Assembly (NCBI GenBank): GCA_029717555.1
Contig: JAMDHS010000137.1
Coordinates: 1-32,929 of the forward strand
Direction of reading: 5' to 3'
DNA: 32,929 bases
From: Peribolospora baueri
Lineage: Eukaryota > Basidiomycota > Peribolosporomycetes > Peribolosporales > Peribolosporaceae
Shown: positions 32,517 to 32,929 of the stretch, in pieces
Layout of the letters: each line of letters starts with the position of its first letter
How positions within the stretch are numbered: the first letter of the stretch is position 1
Position numbers and translations under genes: made by a program
The notes under the pieces: generated by a model
The model's input: the letters and a program-made list of their open reading frames with translations, nothing else
The model's database searches: none
Told to the model about the DNA's origin: nothing

Positions 32517-32929
32517 GGTGCAATAGATAAGATGGAGAGAGAGGAGCAGCGAGAAGCAGTTTGACAAAGCAGGATAAACAATGCTCTAAGGTACCAAAAA
32601 ATAAAAGATAGGAGAATAAAGGGAAGCGACGATGAGTCGTTGTCGTCGCCGTCGTCGTCGGTGGGAACGAAGGACTGGTTGAGATCAGTGAAGGTCATCA
32701 CGACGCGTCCATCGCATCGCGTCTCGGGCGTTGATGCACGTGACCTGCCTGGGCAATTCCCAGCCGACTGGCACACCTCTAGGATACGTTTTTCACCTCG
32801 ACCACCGTGACATGATCATCGGCGTGCGACGGGCAGTTTTCGTATCAAATCATCAGGTTTCGGTCGATCCAGACTCTGACGGCGACCAGGACGGAGCGTG
32901 GACGGAGCATGGACGGAGCGTGGACGGCC
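32517..32929. promoter_or_regulatory. kinesin-5 upstream region to the window edge
   Basis: About 410 nt upstream of the kinesin-5 ATG. It has a GTC-type microsatellite near 32637-32661, a CACGTG palindrome (within CACGTGAC) at 32737-32742, and the 11-nt tandem repeat at the very edge. The kinesin frame is open to a Met at 32567, less likely as start. No further gene is evident. Confidence 0.45.
32889..32927. repeat. 11-nt tandem repeat (GGACGGAGCRT)
   Basis: Three full copies, GGACGGAGCGT, GGACGGAGCAT and GGACGGAGCGT, at 32889-32921, followed by a partial GGACGG. The array may run on beyond the window. Confidence 0.85.

Overview
The window reads as nuclear DNA of a GC-rich, intron-dense basidiomycete fungus (yeast-like or smut-like). 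The evidence is about twelve closely packed host genes with many short GT-AG introns (mostly 45-130 nt), a fungal type of SET2, a fused uridine kinase/UPRT, a fungal LtrA membrane protein and a kinesin-5. I cannot fix the class or genus. I see no retroelement, DNA transposon, rRNA, tRNA or CRISPR array.

Layout, left to right: secreted pepsin-like aspartic protease (-); mitochondrial methylmalonate-semialdehyde dehydrogenase, 12 exons (-); WDR8/WRAP73-like WD40 protein (-), sharing a short divergent intergenic region with a UCHL3-type ubiquitin hydrolase (+); SET2 H3K36 methyltransferase (+), convergent with an uncharacterised ferredoxin-fold-like protein (-); LtrA-family membrane protein (-); anhydro-N-acetylmuramic acid kinase (AnmK) family protein (-), divergent from a cyclophilin-33-type RRM protein without cyclophilin domain (+); SGT1-like CS/SGS protein without TPRs (-), divergent from uridine kinase/UPRT (+); and kinesin-5 (-), convergent with the kinase and running nearly to the right edge.

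I derived every gene model by hand. In each one the exon lengths sum to an open frame and family motifs continue across the junctions. The genes do not form a pathway cluster; this is ordinary housekeeping neighbourhood DNA. A loose functional link is that WDR8 proteins act at spindle poles with a kinesin-14 that opposes kinesin-5.

The most unusual points are: an unusual load of microexons (13, 17, 20, 23, 25, 30, 34, 36 and 36 nt); a bacterial-type cell-wall-recycling kinase in an organism without peptidoglycan, with all active-site motifs except a changed GGQGAPL loop; stand-alone versions of proteins that are multidomain elsewhere (Cyp33 RRM only, SGT1 without TPR); and a 41-T tract just before a SET2 splice acceptor. 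I found no convincing evidence of an entirely new multi-gene system.
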